A stretch of 64,000 bases of DNA from Nocardia grenadensis NBRC 108939 (GTDB lineage Bacteria; Actinomycetota; Actinomycetes; Mycobacteriales; Mycobacteriaceae), in contig NZ_BDCJ01000009.1 of NCBI RefSeq assembly GCF_001613445.1, forward strand, positions 62,001-126,000, written 5' to 3'. Made by a program: the position numbers and the translations under genes. Shown piece after piece: positions 39,301-47,126 of the stretch; within the stretch, counting starts at the first letter, position 1; each line of letters opens with the position of its first letter. Below the pieces are notes generated by a model, which saw only the letters and a program-made list of their open reading frames with translations, was not told the DNA's origin and ran no database searches.

Positions 39301-40131
39301 GTGACCGGCCCCGGCGCGGCGGAGTCTGCCCGGTCGATTCCGGACGAGGTCGGGCCATATCTGACCGAATTGATCCGGCGGGCGCACGCCGTCTACGGCG
39401 ATCGGCTCCGCAGTGTGTTCCCGATGGGATCTCTGGCCCTCGGGGACTATCGCCACGGTCGCAGCGATATCGATATCACGGTGGTCGTGGACCCCGGCGG
39501 ACCCGAGCGGCTGCCGCACGAGCTCGCCGAAGTACTGGCCCATCCCGGTTTCGATTGCCCCGCCGCGGGCCTCGAGCTGGTGGTCTACGACGCGGAGTTC
39601 GCCGCGTCGGGCGCGCCGGAACCCGGATATCTGCTGAATCTGAACACCGGTCCGCTGCTGCCCGCGGTCGCGGATTTCGATTCCGTGGGGGCACCGGCGT
39701 TCTGGTATGTGATCGATCGCGCGGTCGCCCACCAGAGTGGGCTGCCGCTGTTCGGGCGGCCGGTGCGCGAGGTGCTCGCCGCTCCACGCCGGCTCGATGT
39801 GCTCGTCGCGGTGGCGGCGTCCGTGGACGAGCACGCGTCCGGTGCCGGGCATCTCGCGGACAATCGGGTGCTCAACGGTTGCCGGGCCGTGTACTTCTGC
39901 CGCACCGGCCGCTGGGTGGCCAAGCGGGAAGCCGGCCGGGCGATCGTGGCGGCCGGGGACGCGTTCGATGGGCTCGTGGGCGAGGCGCTGCGCAGTTTCG
40001 AGCGGCCACGGACGCGGGCGACGGAGCTGTCCGCGGCGCAGGTCGGCGAATTCTCGGCCTGGGTGGGCCGGACGGTGGCCGCGGCTGTAGGACGGGAAGC
40101 CGCCGGAGGGCCGGCGTTCGATATGCCTTGA
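39301..40131 (+). CDS. nucleotidyltransferase, aminoglycoside adenylyltransferase-like
   Basis: 276 residues from GTG 39301. The Pol-beta-type active site is GSLALGDYRHGRSDIDITVV, i.e. G-S-x10-D-x-D, with the third acid probably in ELVVYDAEF. The C-terminal half is helical (LAAPRRLDVLVAVAASVDEH, NGCRAVYFCRTGRWVAKREA), as in AadA/ANT(3'')-(9). Family members transfer AMP to aminoglycosides, but many chromosomal relatives in actinobacteria are uncharacterised, so drug modification is only a possibility. Confidence 0.8.
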   Translation: MTGPGAAESARSIPDEVGPYLTELIRRAHAVYGDRLRSVFPMGSLALGDYRHGRSDIDITVVVDPGGPERLPHELAEVLAHPGFDCPAAGLELVVYDAEFAASGAPEPGYLLNLNTGPLLPAVADFDSVGAPAFWYVIDRAVAHQSGLPLFGRPVREVLAAPRRLDVLVAVAASVDEHASGAGHLADNRVLNGCRAVYFCRTGRWVAKREAGRAIVAAGDAFDGLVGEALRSFERPRTRATELSAAQVGEFSAWVGRTVAAAVGREAAGGPAFDMP

Positions 40132-40159
40132 CAGGAATATTCCTCTAGGGAAATATAGC
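40128..40159 (+). promoter_or_regulatory. ArsR-gene promoter and palindrome
   Basis: TTGACA at 40128-40133 with AATATA near 40152-40157 (18-base spacer) is a good promoter; its start would fall at or next to GTG 40164, so the message is probably leaderless. The perfect palindrome AGGAATATTCCT at 40133-40144 sits in the spacer, a natural operator for the ArsR protein encoded downstream. Confidence 0.55.
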
Positions 40160-40163
40160 TCGC

Positions 40164-40508
40164 GTGGCACGTGATGTCTTCGAGGTACTGGCCGACCCCA
40201 CCCGGCGGCGGATACTCGATCTGCTGCGCGACGGGGAGCGCACGGTCGGTGAACTGGTGGATGCGCTCGGCGCGGCCCAGCCCAATGTGTCGAAACATCT
40301 GCGCATGCTCGACGCGGCCGCGCTGGTGCGCGTCCGGGTGGACGGCCCGCGCCGGCACTACGGCCTCGCACCCGCCCGGCTGCGGGAAATCGATGCGTGG
40401 CTGGCGCCGTTCCGGCAGATCTGGGCCGACCGCCTCGACGAATTCGAGCGGTATCTGGACACGATGCCCGACGACGAAGGACCCGACGAACCCAGAGGAG
40501 TGAAATGA
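40164..40508 (+). CDS. ArsR-type winged-helix regulator
   Basis: 114 residues from GTG 40164. VFEVLADPTRRRILDLLRDG, VGELVDALGAAQPNVSKHLR and LRMLDAAALVRVRVDGPRRH are the canonical ArsR helices and wing. There is no cysteine metal motif; members paired with SRPBCC genes respond to non-metal signals. It overlaps the SRPBCC gene by four bases (ATGA), so the two are coupled. Predicted leaderless transcription from a promoter with an internal palindrome. Confidence 0.85.
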   Translation: MARDVFEVLADPTRRRILDLLRDGERTVGELVDALGAAQPNVSKHLRMLDAAALVRVRVDGPRRHYGLAPARLREIDAWLAPFRQIWADRLDEFERYLDTMPDDEGPDEPRGVK

Positions 40509-41050
40509 CCGGCGCAACCGAGCGTCTCGGTGAAGTCCTGCGCGACGGTGATCGCGTGGGTACCCGCTACGAACGCACCCTGGCGCATCCACCGGAGAAG
40601 GTCTGGCGGGCGCTCACCGAATCCGAGCATCTGCGGCACTGGTTCCCCGCGGACATCATCGGCGAGCGCCGCCCGGGCGCCGAGGTGCGGTTCCGCTTCT
40701 GGCCGGAGGCGGTCGACCGGGCGAGCGAAGAGCTGACCGCAGCGGGAGTCGCGCCGGAGGACCCGGTGCTACCGGGCCGTATCCTGACCTGGGAACCGCC
40801 GCGTCTCTTCGAGTTCCTCTGGGACGACGAGCATCTGCTGTTCGAGGTCGTGCCCGACGGTGCCGGGTCCCGGCTGCTGTGCACGGTCTGGTTCGGTACC
40901 CCGGGGCCGCACGGAATATCGGGGACCGCCGCCGGATACCACATCTGCCTGGACGCGCTGGTGCATGCGCTCGATACCGGCTCGGCCGGCGAGCCGAACC
41001 GGGCGCTGATCCTCGCGCTAGAGCGCCGATACGCCGAGGTTATCGGCTGA
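40505..41050 (+). CDS. SRPBCC/AHSA1-domain protein
   Basis: 181 residues from ATG 40505. The START-like fold is shown by YERTLAHPPEKVWRALTESE, HLRHWFPADIIGERRPGAEV, LTWEPPRLFEFLWDDEHLLF and the long closing helix GYHICLDALVHALD. AHSA1-like proteins bind hydrophobic ligands in a cavity; role unknown. Second gene of the ArsR operon. Its last 33 bases overlap the 3' end of the convergent quinone reductase gene. Confidence 0.85.
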   Translation: MTGATERLGEVLRDGDRVGTRYERTLAHPPEKVWRALTESEHLRHWFPADIIGERRPGAEVRFRFWPEAVDRASEELTAAGVAPEDPVLPGRILTWEPPRLFEFLWDDEHLLFEVVPDGAGSRLLCTVWFGTPGPHGISGTAAGYHICLDALVHALDTGSAGEPNRALILALERRYAEVIG

Positions 41051-42079
41051 ATCGGTAGTGGCCGCGCGGTATTCGGCGGGAGGTCGGACCCGCAGCATGG
41101 TGCGGCCGAGCGCGGAGCGGTTCTCGATGGCGGCGTGGGCCGCGGCGGCGTCGGCCAGTGGGAAGGTCTGTCCGATGACGACCTCGAGTTGCTCGGTGGC
41201 GAGCAGTTCGAGTATGCGGCCGGCGTGACGGGCCCGGCTGTCGTTGCCGACGTTCAGGTCGTACAGGCTGAGGACCTCCACTCCGCGCTCGCGGGCGTTG
41301 TCGGCTCCCGCGGCGGCGAATTCACCGGCCGCGGCTCCGTACCCGATGAAGAGACCGTCGCCGGGCACGATCCGCAGCGCGGCATCGCCCGGGTCGCCGC
41401 CCGCGCCGTCGAACACCACATCGGGTCCCCGGCCGCCGGTCGCGGCCAGTGCTCGGTCCGTCCAGCCGGTCTCGGAGTAGTCGATCGCGGTCGCGGCCCC
41501 CAGCCGCCGGGTGAGCGCGAGTTTCGCCTCCCCGCGGGCCGCGGCGATCACCTGCGCTCCGGCCCGGTGGACGAGCTGGGTGAGCAGAGTGCCGAGACCA
41601 CCGGCCGCGGCGGTGATCAGCACTCGTTGATTGGGCCGGATACCGGCGCGTTCGAAGGCCGCGAGCGCGGTATGGCCGTCGTGGACCACCGCCGTCGCCC
41701 GGTCGATATCCACGCTGCCCGGTATCCGGTTCAGTTGCTCGGCACCGGCGAGCGCGTATTCGGCGTAGCCGCCGATGGGCAGACCGCCGCCGACGCCGCC
41801 GGCCACGGTCCGTGCGGTCACCCGGGCGCCCGGCAGCGTGGGGTCGACACCCGGGCCCACGGCCGTGACCACCCCGCCGACAGCGCCGCCGGGTACATAG
41901 GGCGGCTGCACGGCGAAGTAGTCGGTGCCCCATCCCGACCGCAGCCGCGTATCGAGGAACATCACATCCGCCGCGGCGACGCGTATCAGGACCTGGCCGG
42001 GGGCCGGTTCCGGGACCGGCAGCTCCCGCATCTCCAAGACGCCGGGTCCGCCGAATTCCTTTACCTGTATTGCCTGCAC
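41018..42079 (-). CDS. NADPH:quinone reductase-like MDR oxidoreductase
   Basis: 353 residues from GTG 42079, preferred because GAGGAG lies seven bases upstream; a start at 42103 lacks a site. Zinc-free medium-chain reductase: IQVKEFGGPGVLEMRELPVP N-terminus, NADPH motif AAAGGLGTLL, VIAAARGEAKLALTRRLGAA and DYSETGW after it. No catalytic Cys-His-Glu or structural Cys lobe, so not a zinc enzyme. Probably reduces quinones or enones. Confidence 0.85.
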   Translation of the reverse strand: MQAIQVKEFGGPGVLEMRELPVPEPAPGQVLIRVAAADVMFLDTRLRSGWGTDYFAVQPPYVPGGAVGGVVTAVGPGVDPTLPGARVTARTVAGGVGGGLPIGGYAEYALAGAEQLNRIPGSVDIDRATAVVHDGHTALAAFERAGIRPNQRVLITAAAGGLGTLLTQLVHRAGAQVIAAARGEAKLALTRRLGAATAIDYSETGWTDRALAATGGRGPDVVFDGAGGDPGDAALRIVPGDGLFIGYGAAAGEFAAAGADNARERGVEVLSLYDLNVGNDSRARHAGRILELLATEQLEVVIGQTFPLADAAAAHAAIENRSALGRTMLRVRPPAEYRAATTDSADNLGVSAL

Positions 42080-42249
42080 GATGTCACTCCTCGGGTTCGA
42101 CAACCGGTGAACTCGACCAGTCTGAAACCTTCACATAGCTTCAGGTCAAGGCGGCATGGCGCGGCCGGGTGCGCGGACGGGTACGACGAAACCGTGACAT
42201 CCGCGTCCGGCTGCCCGATCCGGGGCCCTCGGACGGGCAGGATCGGGGT

Positions 42250-43296
42250 ATGCGAGTACTGCTGACCGGCGCGGCCGGATTCATCGGTTCCCATATCCAC
42301 GCTGCCCTGCGGGCCCGCGGCCACGAAGTGGTGGCGGTCGACCTGATGCTGCCCGCGGCGCACGGACCCGGGGCGCAGCCGCCGGCAGGTGTGCGGCGCG
42401 TGGATGTCCGCGATGCCGCCGGGCTCGATGTACTGCTACCCGGTATCGACGTGGTGTGCCATCAGGCCGCCGTGGTGGGCGCCGGGGTCGATGTCCAGGA
42501 CGCGCCCACCTACGCCGGGCACAACGACTACGGCACCGCGGTACTGCTGGCCGCGATGGACCGCGCCGGGTGCGGCCGGCTCGTCCTGGCATCCTCGATG
42601 GTGGTCTACGGCGAGGGGCTCTACCGAGGACCGGACGGAATCGTGGACGTGGCGGGGCGTCGGCCCGAAGACCTCGCGGCCGGCCGATTCGAACACCGGC
42701 GGCACGGCGAAGCGCTCACCTGGGCACCGGTTCCCGAGGACACACCGGCACGGCCCCGGAGTCTGTACGCGGCGAGCAAAGTGGCGCAGGAACACTACGC
42801 GATCGCCTGGGCCGCGGCCACCGGCGGTACGGTCACCGCATTGCGCTACCACAACGCGTACGGACCCGGAATGCCCAGGGATACCCCGTATTCCGGGGTC
42901 GCGGCGATCTTCCGGTCCGCCCTGGCGGCGGGCCGGGCGCCGCAGGTGTTCGAGGACGGCGGGCAGATGCGGGATTTCGTGCACGTCACCGATATCGCCG
43001 CGGCGAACGTGGCCGCCGTCGAGGCCGCGCTGCCCGGGGTCGAGTCGTTGAACATCTGTTCTGGACATCCCATCTCCATCGGTCATGTCGCGCGGACCCT
43101 GGCCGCCGCCCACGGCGGGCCGGAACCCGTGGTCACCGGTGCGGTGCGATCGGGAGATGTGCGCCATATAGTCGCCGATCCGGCGCGCGCCCGGCAGCTG
43201 CTCGGGTTCACCGCGCGTATCGACCCGGCCGTCGGCCTGACGGAATTCGCCTCCGCGCCATTGCGTCCGGCCGCGGCGGGCGCCACGATCGGCTGA
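42250..43296 (+). CDS. NAD-dependent epimerase/dehydratase
   Basis: 348 residues from ATG 42250. Extended SDR with GAAGFIG at 8-14, catalytic Tyr-x3-Lys in LYAASKVAQEHY, Ser in ASSMVVYGEG, and LRYHNAYGPGMPRDTPYSGV plus DFVHVTDIAAAN typical of nucleotide-sugar epimerases. Substrate likely a nucleotide sugar. In related actinobacteria such a gene accompanies the GT2/DUF2064/methyltransferase block that here lies 9 kb away, so it may act in the same glycosylation pathway; this link is inferred. Confidence 0.85.
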   Translation: MRVLLTGAAGFIGSHIHAALRARGHEVVAVDLMLPAAHGPGAQPPAGVRRVDVRDAAGLDVLLPGIDVVCHQAAVVGAGVDVQDAPTYAGHNDYGTAVLLAAMDRAGCGRLVLASSMVVYGEGLYRGPDGIVDVAGRRPEDLAAGRFEHRRHGEALTWAPVPEDTPARPRSLYAASKVAQEHYAIAWAAATGGTVTALRYHNAYGPGMPRDTPYSGVAAIFRSALAAGRAPQVFEDGGQMRDFVHVTDIAAANVAAVEAALPGVESLNICSGHPISIGHVARTLAAAHGGPEPVVTGAVRSGDVRHIVADPARARQLLGFTARIDPAVGLTEFASAPLRPAAAGATIG

Positions 43297-43338
43297 CGAC
43301 CGCCGAAGACCGCCTCGGACTTCTCACCGGCCGGGCAG

Positions 43339-44682
43339 CTACTCGGTCTCGGGCGGCAGAGCCCACCGGCCACTCTGCTCGGCCCGGGTCGCGCTGACCT
43401 GTCGCGGTTCGCCCGGCCGGGAATCCCGGGGCCGAACTCGATCGAGCGATGAGGAGGTCTGGTCGGCTTTGTGGTGGAGGTAGCGCTGTTCGACGTGGTT
43501 GTCGGTGAGGTCGGCGGCTCGGCGGAAGAGTTCGGCCGCGGTGGTGTGGTCGCCGGTTTGTTGTAAAAGGTGGGCGCGGACGGCGTGTTCGCGTTGCTGG
43601 GTGAGGGGGTTGCGGTCGAGGTGGTGACGCCGGTTCAGGTCGTCGAGCAGGGCCAGGCCGCGGGCGGGGCCGTAGGCGTGGGCGACGGCGACTACGCGGG
43701 CGAGTTGGACCGGTGGTGTGGGGGTGAGGCGTTCGAGCCACAGGTAGAGCATGGCAATCTGGGGCCAATCGGTGTGGCCCGGTTCGGCCGCGGCGTGGAC
43801 GGCGGCGATCGCGGCCTGGAGCCGGTAGGGGCCGGCCGGGTCGCGATTCCAGACGCTGTCGATGAGTGCGGTTCCCTCGTCGATCATTTCGCGATTCCAC
43901 TGGGATCTGTCCTGCTGGACCAGGGGTATCAGTTCGCCGGCGTCGGTGCGTGCCGCGCACCGGGATTCGGTGAGCAGCATGAGTGCGAGCAGGCCTGTTG
44001 CCTCCACGTCGTCGGGTGCGGTGGCGTGCAGCATCCTGGCCAGCCGGATGGCCTCACCGGTGAGGTCGACGCGGGTGAGGTCGGCTCCGGCGGTCGCGGT
44101 GTAGCCCTCGTTGAAGATGAGATACAGCACCTGGCGGACCGCGGTCATCCGGCTGTCGCGGTCGGTACCGGTGGGGAGTGTGAAGCGGGCGCCGGCCTTG
44201 GCGAGTTGTTGTTTGGCGCGGCTGATCCTGGTGCCCATGGTGGCTTCGGTGGCGCCGTAGGCATGGGCGATCTCGGCGGTGGTGAGACCACCGACCGCGC
44301 GCAGGGTGAGCGCCACCCGGGAGGTGTGGCCGAGCGCGGGGTGGCAGCACAGCAGGAGCAGGGTGAGACTGTCGTCGGTTCCGCCGGCCAGCGTCGCCCG
44401 TCCGGGTTCGGCCATGGCCAGTTCGGCGGCACCGGTTTCCAGCTCACGGCGGCGGCGGGCCTGGTCGGAGCGCAGCAGGTCGACCATTCGCCGGTAGGCG
44501 ATGCGGATGAGCCGGCTGCGCGGATCGTCCGGGACGCCTTCGACCGGCCACGTGCGTGCGGCGGCCAGCAGCGCTTCCTGCACCGCGTCCTCGGCGGTGT
44601 CGAAGCGGCCGAAGCGGCGGACCAGCGCACCGAGGACCTGCGGCGCTTCGGCGCGCAGCAGGTCCTCGATTTCGCGGGTCAC
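43339..44682 (-). CDS. second ECF42-group sigma factor
   Basis: 447 residues from GTG 44682, overlapping the DGPF gene end by four bases. Sigma2 (FDTAEDAVQEALLAAARTWP, DPRSRLIRIAYRRMVDLLRS), sigma4 (ALTLRAVGGLTTAEIAHAYG, ATMGTRISRAKQQLAKAG) and the long helical extension (YLIFNEGYTATAGADLTRVD, GPYRLQAAIAAVHAAAEPGH). The extension carries about 40 extra, poorly conserved residues at the C-terminus compared with the first module. It is distinct in sequence from the 28-29 kb copy, so the two are paralogues rather than a recent duplication. Predicted to transcribe its own operon. Confidence 0.85.
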   Translation of the reverse strand: MTREIEDLLRAEAPQVLGALVRRFGRFDTAEDAVQEALLAAARTWPVEGVPDDPRSRLIRIAYRRMVDLLRSDQARRRRELETGAAELAMAEPGRATLAGGTDDSLTLLLLCCHPALGHTSRVALTLRAVGGLTTAEIAHAYGATEATMGTRISRAKQQLAKAGARFTLPTGTDRDSRMTAVRQVLYLIFNEGYTATAGADLTRVDLTGEAIRLARMLHATAPDDVEATGLLALMLLTESRCAARTDAGELIPLVQQDRSQWNREMIDEGTALIDSVWNRDPAGPYRLQAAIAAVHAAAEPGHTDWPQIAMLYLWLERLTPTPPVQLARVVAVAHAYGPARGLALLDDLNRRHHLDRNPLTQQREHAVRAHLLQQTGDHTTAAELFRRAADLTDNHVEQRYLHHKADQTSSSLDRVRPRDSRPGEPRQVSATRAEQSGRWALPPETE

Positions 44683-45050
44683 GCGGTGAAGTCCTCGCCC
44701 ATGATCGGGCGGATCTCGATCGGTTCGCCGAGCGCTTCGACAATGCGGGCGGTGATCTGCACGGCTCGTTCGTGTCCGGCGACATCGATCACCGCGAAGC
44801 TGGCCAGCACCTCCTTCAGCTCCGCGAACGGTCCGTCGGTGGCGACCACGCCGTCGGCGGTTCTGCGCACGGTGGTGCTGACGGCCGGGTGACCCAGCCC
44901 CTCGGTGCCGACCAACTCACCGGAGGCGAACAGTTCCCTCTCCAACTGCTGATAGGTGGCGAACGCGGCCAATGCCTCCGGCGAGGGAGTGTCGGCGGAG
45001 GCGGCGTCCCACGCGGCGGCCGGGGTGTAGCCGAGAAGCAGGTATTTCAC
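44679..45050 (-). CDS. YciI/DGPF-domain protein, partner of second ECF42
   Basis: 123 residues from GTG 45050. KYLLLGYTPAAAWDAAS, GVVATDGPFAELKEVLASFA with the D-G-P-F-x-E motif, and a closing VEALGEPIEIRPIMGED. Directly upstream of, and coupled to, the second ECF42 gene. It lies 59 bases after the DUF998 gene on the same strand, so a three-gene operon is likely. Confidence 0.85.
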   Translation of the reverse strand: MKYLLLGYTPAAAWDAASADTPSPEALAAFATYQQLERELFASGELVGTEGLGHPAVSTTVRRTADGVVATDGPFAELKEVLASFAVIDVAGHERAVQITARIVEALGEPIEIRPIMGEDFTA

Positions 45051-45109
45051 TGAGATCCTCCGATGTGGTGGGTTCTCGTCACGGTAACCGGTGTGCGAGC
45101 GTGCCCGGC

Positions 45110-45766
45110 TCAGGCGACGTGGCGCCGCCGGGACAGCGCCATCACGGTAGTCCAGGTGAAGGCGACCGCGCCGTTGATCGCGATCTGGACGCTCATGTAC
45201 TCCGGTGACATCGGTACCAGCAGGATAAGTCCGGCCACGGCGCTGGCCACGGCGGGCAGGACCCGCCGCCGGCGAGCGCACCGCACGCTCAGGACCAGAG
45301 CCGCGATCGCGAGCGCGGTGAAGGCCACCGCGGCCGCGGCCGAGTGCGCGATGCTGTGCCAGGACATCTGCGCGACCGGCTCGTCGGGAGTGCCGGCCGG
45401 GAAACCGTTCTCCGGGTCCATGGTGAACACACCCGCCGCGACCAGCCCGACTCCGAAAACGCCCACCAGGATCGGTAATGCCCGCCGCCCGGTTCCTTCG
45501 GTGAGCGTGCGGCCGATACCGGCGGCCAGGGCCAACGCACCCACCCCCGCGGTGATGAAGGTGAGGATCTGGATCCAACCGAGATCGCCGGTCGCGAGCT
45601 GACTGATCGGATGCCGGGTGATATCGAAACCCTCGCGGGTGAGCATCTGGGTGATCGCCGAGACGAAGAACAGGGGGCCGGCGGCAGCACCCGCGAGCAA
45701 CAGGCCCTCGGACGCCCGGCCGCGAGCGCAGACGGTGACGGTTGGGGTGGTGGTTGGGCTGGTCAT
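45110..45766 (-). CDS. DUF998 membrane protein
   Basis: 218 residues from ATG 45766. Six membrane helices with DUF998 signatures: LLLAGAAAGPLFFVSAITQM, RHPISQLATGDLGWIQILTF (H-P-I-S-x-L), GVFTMDPENGFPAGTPDEPV and SWHSIAHSAAAAVAFTALAI. Function unknown; members are common targets or neighbours of ECF sigma systems. A TGTCGA-N17-CGA promoter stands 40 bases upstream, so it probably heads the second ECF42 operon. Confidence 0.8.
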   Translation of the reverse strand: MTSPTTTPTVTVCARGRASEGLLLAGAAAGPLFFVSAITQMLTREGFDITRHPISQLATGDLGWIQILTFITAGVGALALAAGIGRTLTEGTGRRALPILVGVFGVGLVAAGVFTMDPENGFPAGTPDEPVAQMSWHSIAHSAAAAVAFTALAIAALVLSVRCARRRRVLPAVASAVAGLILLVPMSPEYMSVQIAINGAVAFTWTTVMALSRRRHVA

Positions 45767-45805
45767 CGGGTTTTCCTTCCTCGGTAACGGGTTGTTGCTG
45801 CTACC

Positions 45806-45831
45806 TCGGAACCGCCGGACAGATCTCGACA
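45806..45831 (-). promoter_or_regulatory. predicted ECF42 promoter of DUF998-yciI-sigma operon
   Basis: On the minus strand TGTCGA (45831-45826) is followed after 17 bases by CGA (45808-45806). Same sequence and spacing as the predicted promoter of the first module. Transcription would begin near 45798, about 32 bases before ATG 45766. Confidence 0.6.
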
Positions 45832-45865
45832 CCACAGGCGAGTGATTCAGGTCACGGTCGATAGA

Positions 45866-45891
45866 TGTCGAAGACCACGTGCCGGCACCGA
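45866..45891 (+). promoter_or_regulatory. predicted ECF42 promoter of DUF1579 gene
   Basis: TGTCGA at 45866-45871 and CGA at 45889-45891, 17-base spacer, on the + strand, back to back with the minus-strand site 34 bases away. Start near 45899 would give a 28-base leader containing CAGGAGG before ATG 45927. Confidence 0.6.
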
Positions 45892-45926
45892 GGTGGCAGC
45901 GAACAACCCACCCACAGGAGGACGAA

Positions 45927-46355
45927 ATGAACGACATTCAGCAGCAGCCCACCCCCGAACTGCGGGCACTGGACCGCCTCGTCGGCACCTGGACGGTCCG
46001 CGGAGGAGCGGAAGGAACCGTGCGCTACGAATGGATGCCGGGCCGGTTCTTCCTGCTCCAGCACGTCGAGCTCACTCAGTACGGCGAACCCGTCACCGGC
46101 ATGGAAGTGATCGGCAACCTCCGCCCATTCGGTGAACCGACCGGGCCCGATGTGGCCTCGCGGTACTACGACTCGGCCGGCAACACCTTCGACTACATCT
46201 ACGAACTGATCGGTGACACGCTCACCATCTGGGCCGGCGCCAAAGGCAGCCCCGCGTACTACCGCGGTGCCTTCGACGCCGAGGGGACCACGGTCACCGG
46301 CGAATGGGTGTACCCCGGCGGGGGCGGATACAGCTCGACCATGACCCGGATCTGA
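45927..46355 (+). CDS. DUF1579-family protein
   Basis: 142 residues from ATG 45927 with the strong site CAGGAGG seven bases before. PTPELRALDRLVGTWTVRGG, YEWMPGRFFLLQHVEL and ASRYYDSAGNTFDYIYELIG are typical of DUF1579/heme-binding-like beta-barrel proteins of unknown function. It is divergent from the DUF998-YciI-ECF42 operon and carries its own TGTCGA-N17-CGA promoter, so it is probably part of that sigma factor's small regulon. Confidence 0.75.
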   Translation: MNDIQQQPTPELRALDRLVGTWTVRGGAEGTVRYEWMPGRFFLLQHVELTQYGEPVTGMEVIGNLRPFGEPTGPDVASRYYDSAGNTFDYIYELIGDTLTIWAGAKGSPAYYRGAFDAEGTTVTGEWVYPGGGGYSSTMTRI

Positions 46356-46372
46356 ACCGGCGGCCCGGGTCG

Positions 46373-46408
46373 ATCGGCGCCCCGTCACGGCCGTGACGGG
46401 GCGCCGAT
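46373..46408. terminator. 36-bp perfect palindrome
   Basis: ATCGGCGCCCCGTCACGG (46373-46390) is followed directly by its exact reverse complement (46391-46408). It begins 18 bases after the DUF1579 stop. As RNA it would form a very stable hairpin of 16-17 pairs with a minimal loop; no T tract follows. Most likely a terminator; a cruciform or binding site is the alternative. Confidence 0.6.
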
Positions 46409-46477
46409 AACCATGAGATTCAGCAGTTGGGCTCGCGGCCGGTGTGCACGGAAGCGAGTGGGCCACGGAGGCGCTAC

Positions 46478-46505
46478 TATGTAATGAACATTTGTTCATT
46501 ACATA
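46478..46505. promoter_or_regulatory. perfect 28-bp TetR operator
   Basis: TATGTAATGAACA (46478-46490), TT, then TGTTCATTACATA (46493-46505): 13-base arms with no mismatch. It ends 12 bases before GTG 46518, so binding by the TetR protein would block its own operon. A/T-rich in a G/C-rich neighbourhood. Confidence 0.75.
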
Positions 46506-46517
46506 GATGGGGGAAGC

Positions 46518-47126
46518 GTGGCACGCACCGCTGAGCAGAGCGCGGCCATGACCGCGGCGACACGGAGCGCGGTGCAGACCGCGGCGGTGCGCGTTTTCGC
46601 CCGGCACGGCTACGCCGCATCGACCATCCGCGATATCGCGGTCGAAGCCGGTGTCGGCATCGGCACGATCTACCGGCACTACCCGACCAAGGATGCGCTG
46701 TATGCCGACCTGCTCGACCAGGCGCTGACCGGCCTCGTCGCCCTGACCGAGGAGCTGTCCGGCCCAGGAGGTCCGGTCGAGACGGTCCGGGAATTCACCG
46801 GCCGATACCTGGCCGGGCTCACCGCCGACGACGGTGCCGCGGAGTTCATGATCGCCATCAACCAGGGCGTCACCGCCGGCACCCCGGGCGCATCGATCGC
46901 TCGACTCCACGCCGCCCACCGCTCGATGCAGCACGCTTTCGAAGACCTGGTCCGTCGCGGCCAGGCGGCCGGCGAGTTCGGTCACGGTGATCCGGCACAA
47001 CTCACGACCTGCTACTTCGCGATGCTCGGCGGTCTCACCTCGATCCGGGTAGGCCTGGGCGCCGAGTTCACCGCCCCGGACATCGATGTCGTACTCAAAC
47101 TGCTGACAGAAGGACGAACTGGATGA
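46518..47126 (+). CDS. TetR-family regulator
   Basis: 202 residues from GTG 46518. DNA-binding domain at about 15-65: VQTAAVRVFARHGYAASTIR, IAVEAGVGIGTIYRHYPTKD. The C-terminal ligand domain (YLAGLTADDGAAEFMIAINQ, FAMLGGLTSIRVGLGAEFTA) is of a common actinobacterial type without an assigned ligand. It overlaps the GNAT gene by four bases (ATGA) and is preceded by a perfect 28-bp palindrome, strong evidence for autoregulation of a two-gene operon. Confidence 0.85.
   Translation: MARTAEQSAAMTAATRSAVQTAAVRVFARHGYAASTIRDIAVEAGVGIGTIYRHYPTKDALYADLLDQALTGLVALTEELSGPGGPVETVREFTGRYLAGLTADDGAAEFMIAINQGVTAGTPGASIARLHAAHRSMQHAFEDLVRRGQAAGEFGHGDPAQLTTCYFAMLGGLTSIRVGLGAEFTAPDIDVVLKLLTEGRTG

Noticed and set aside
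39301..40131. Nucleotidyltransferase considered as the toxin of a MNT/HEPN-type toxin-antitoxin pair
   Set aside because: It is 276 residues with an AadA-like helical C-terminus and has no small HEPN partner beside it.
43570..44892. 440-codon + strand frame opposite the second sigma factor
   Set aside because: Antisense shadow of a gene with definite sigma2 and sigma4 regions.
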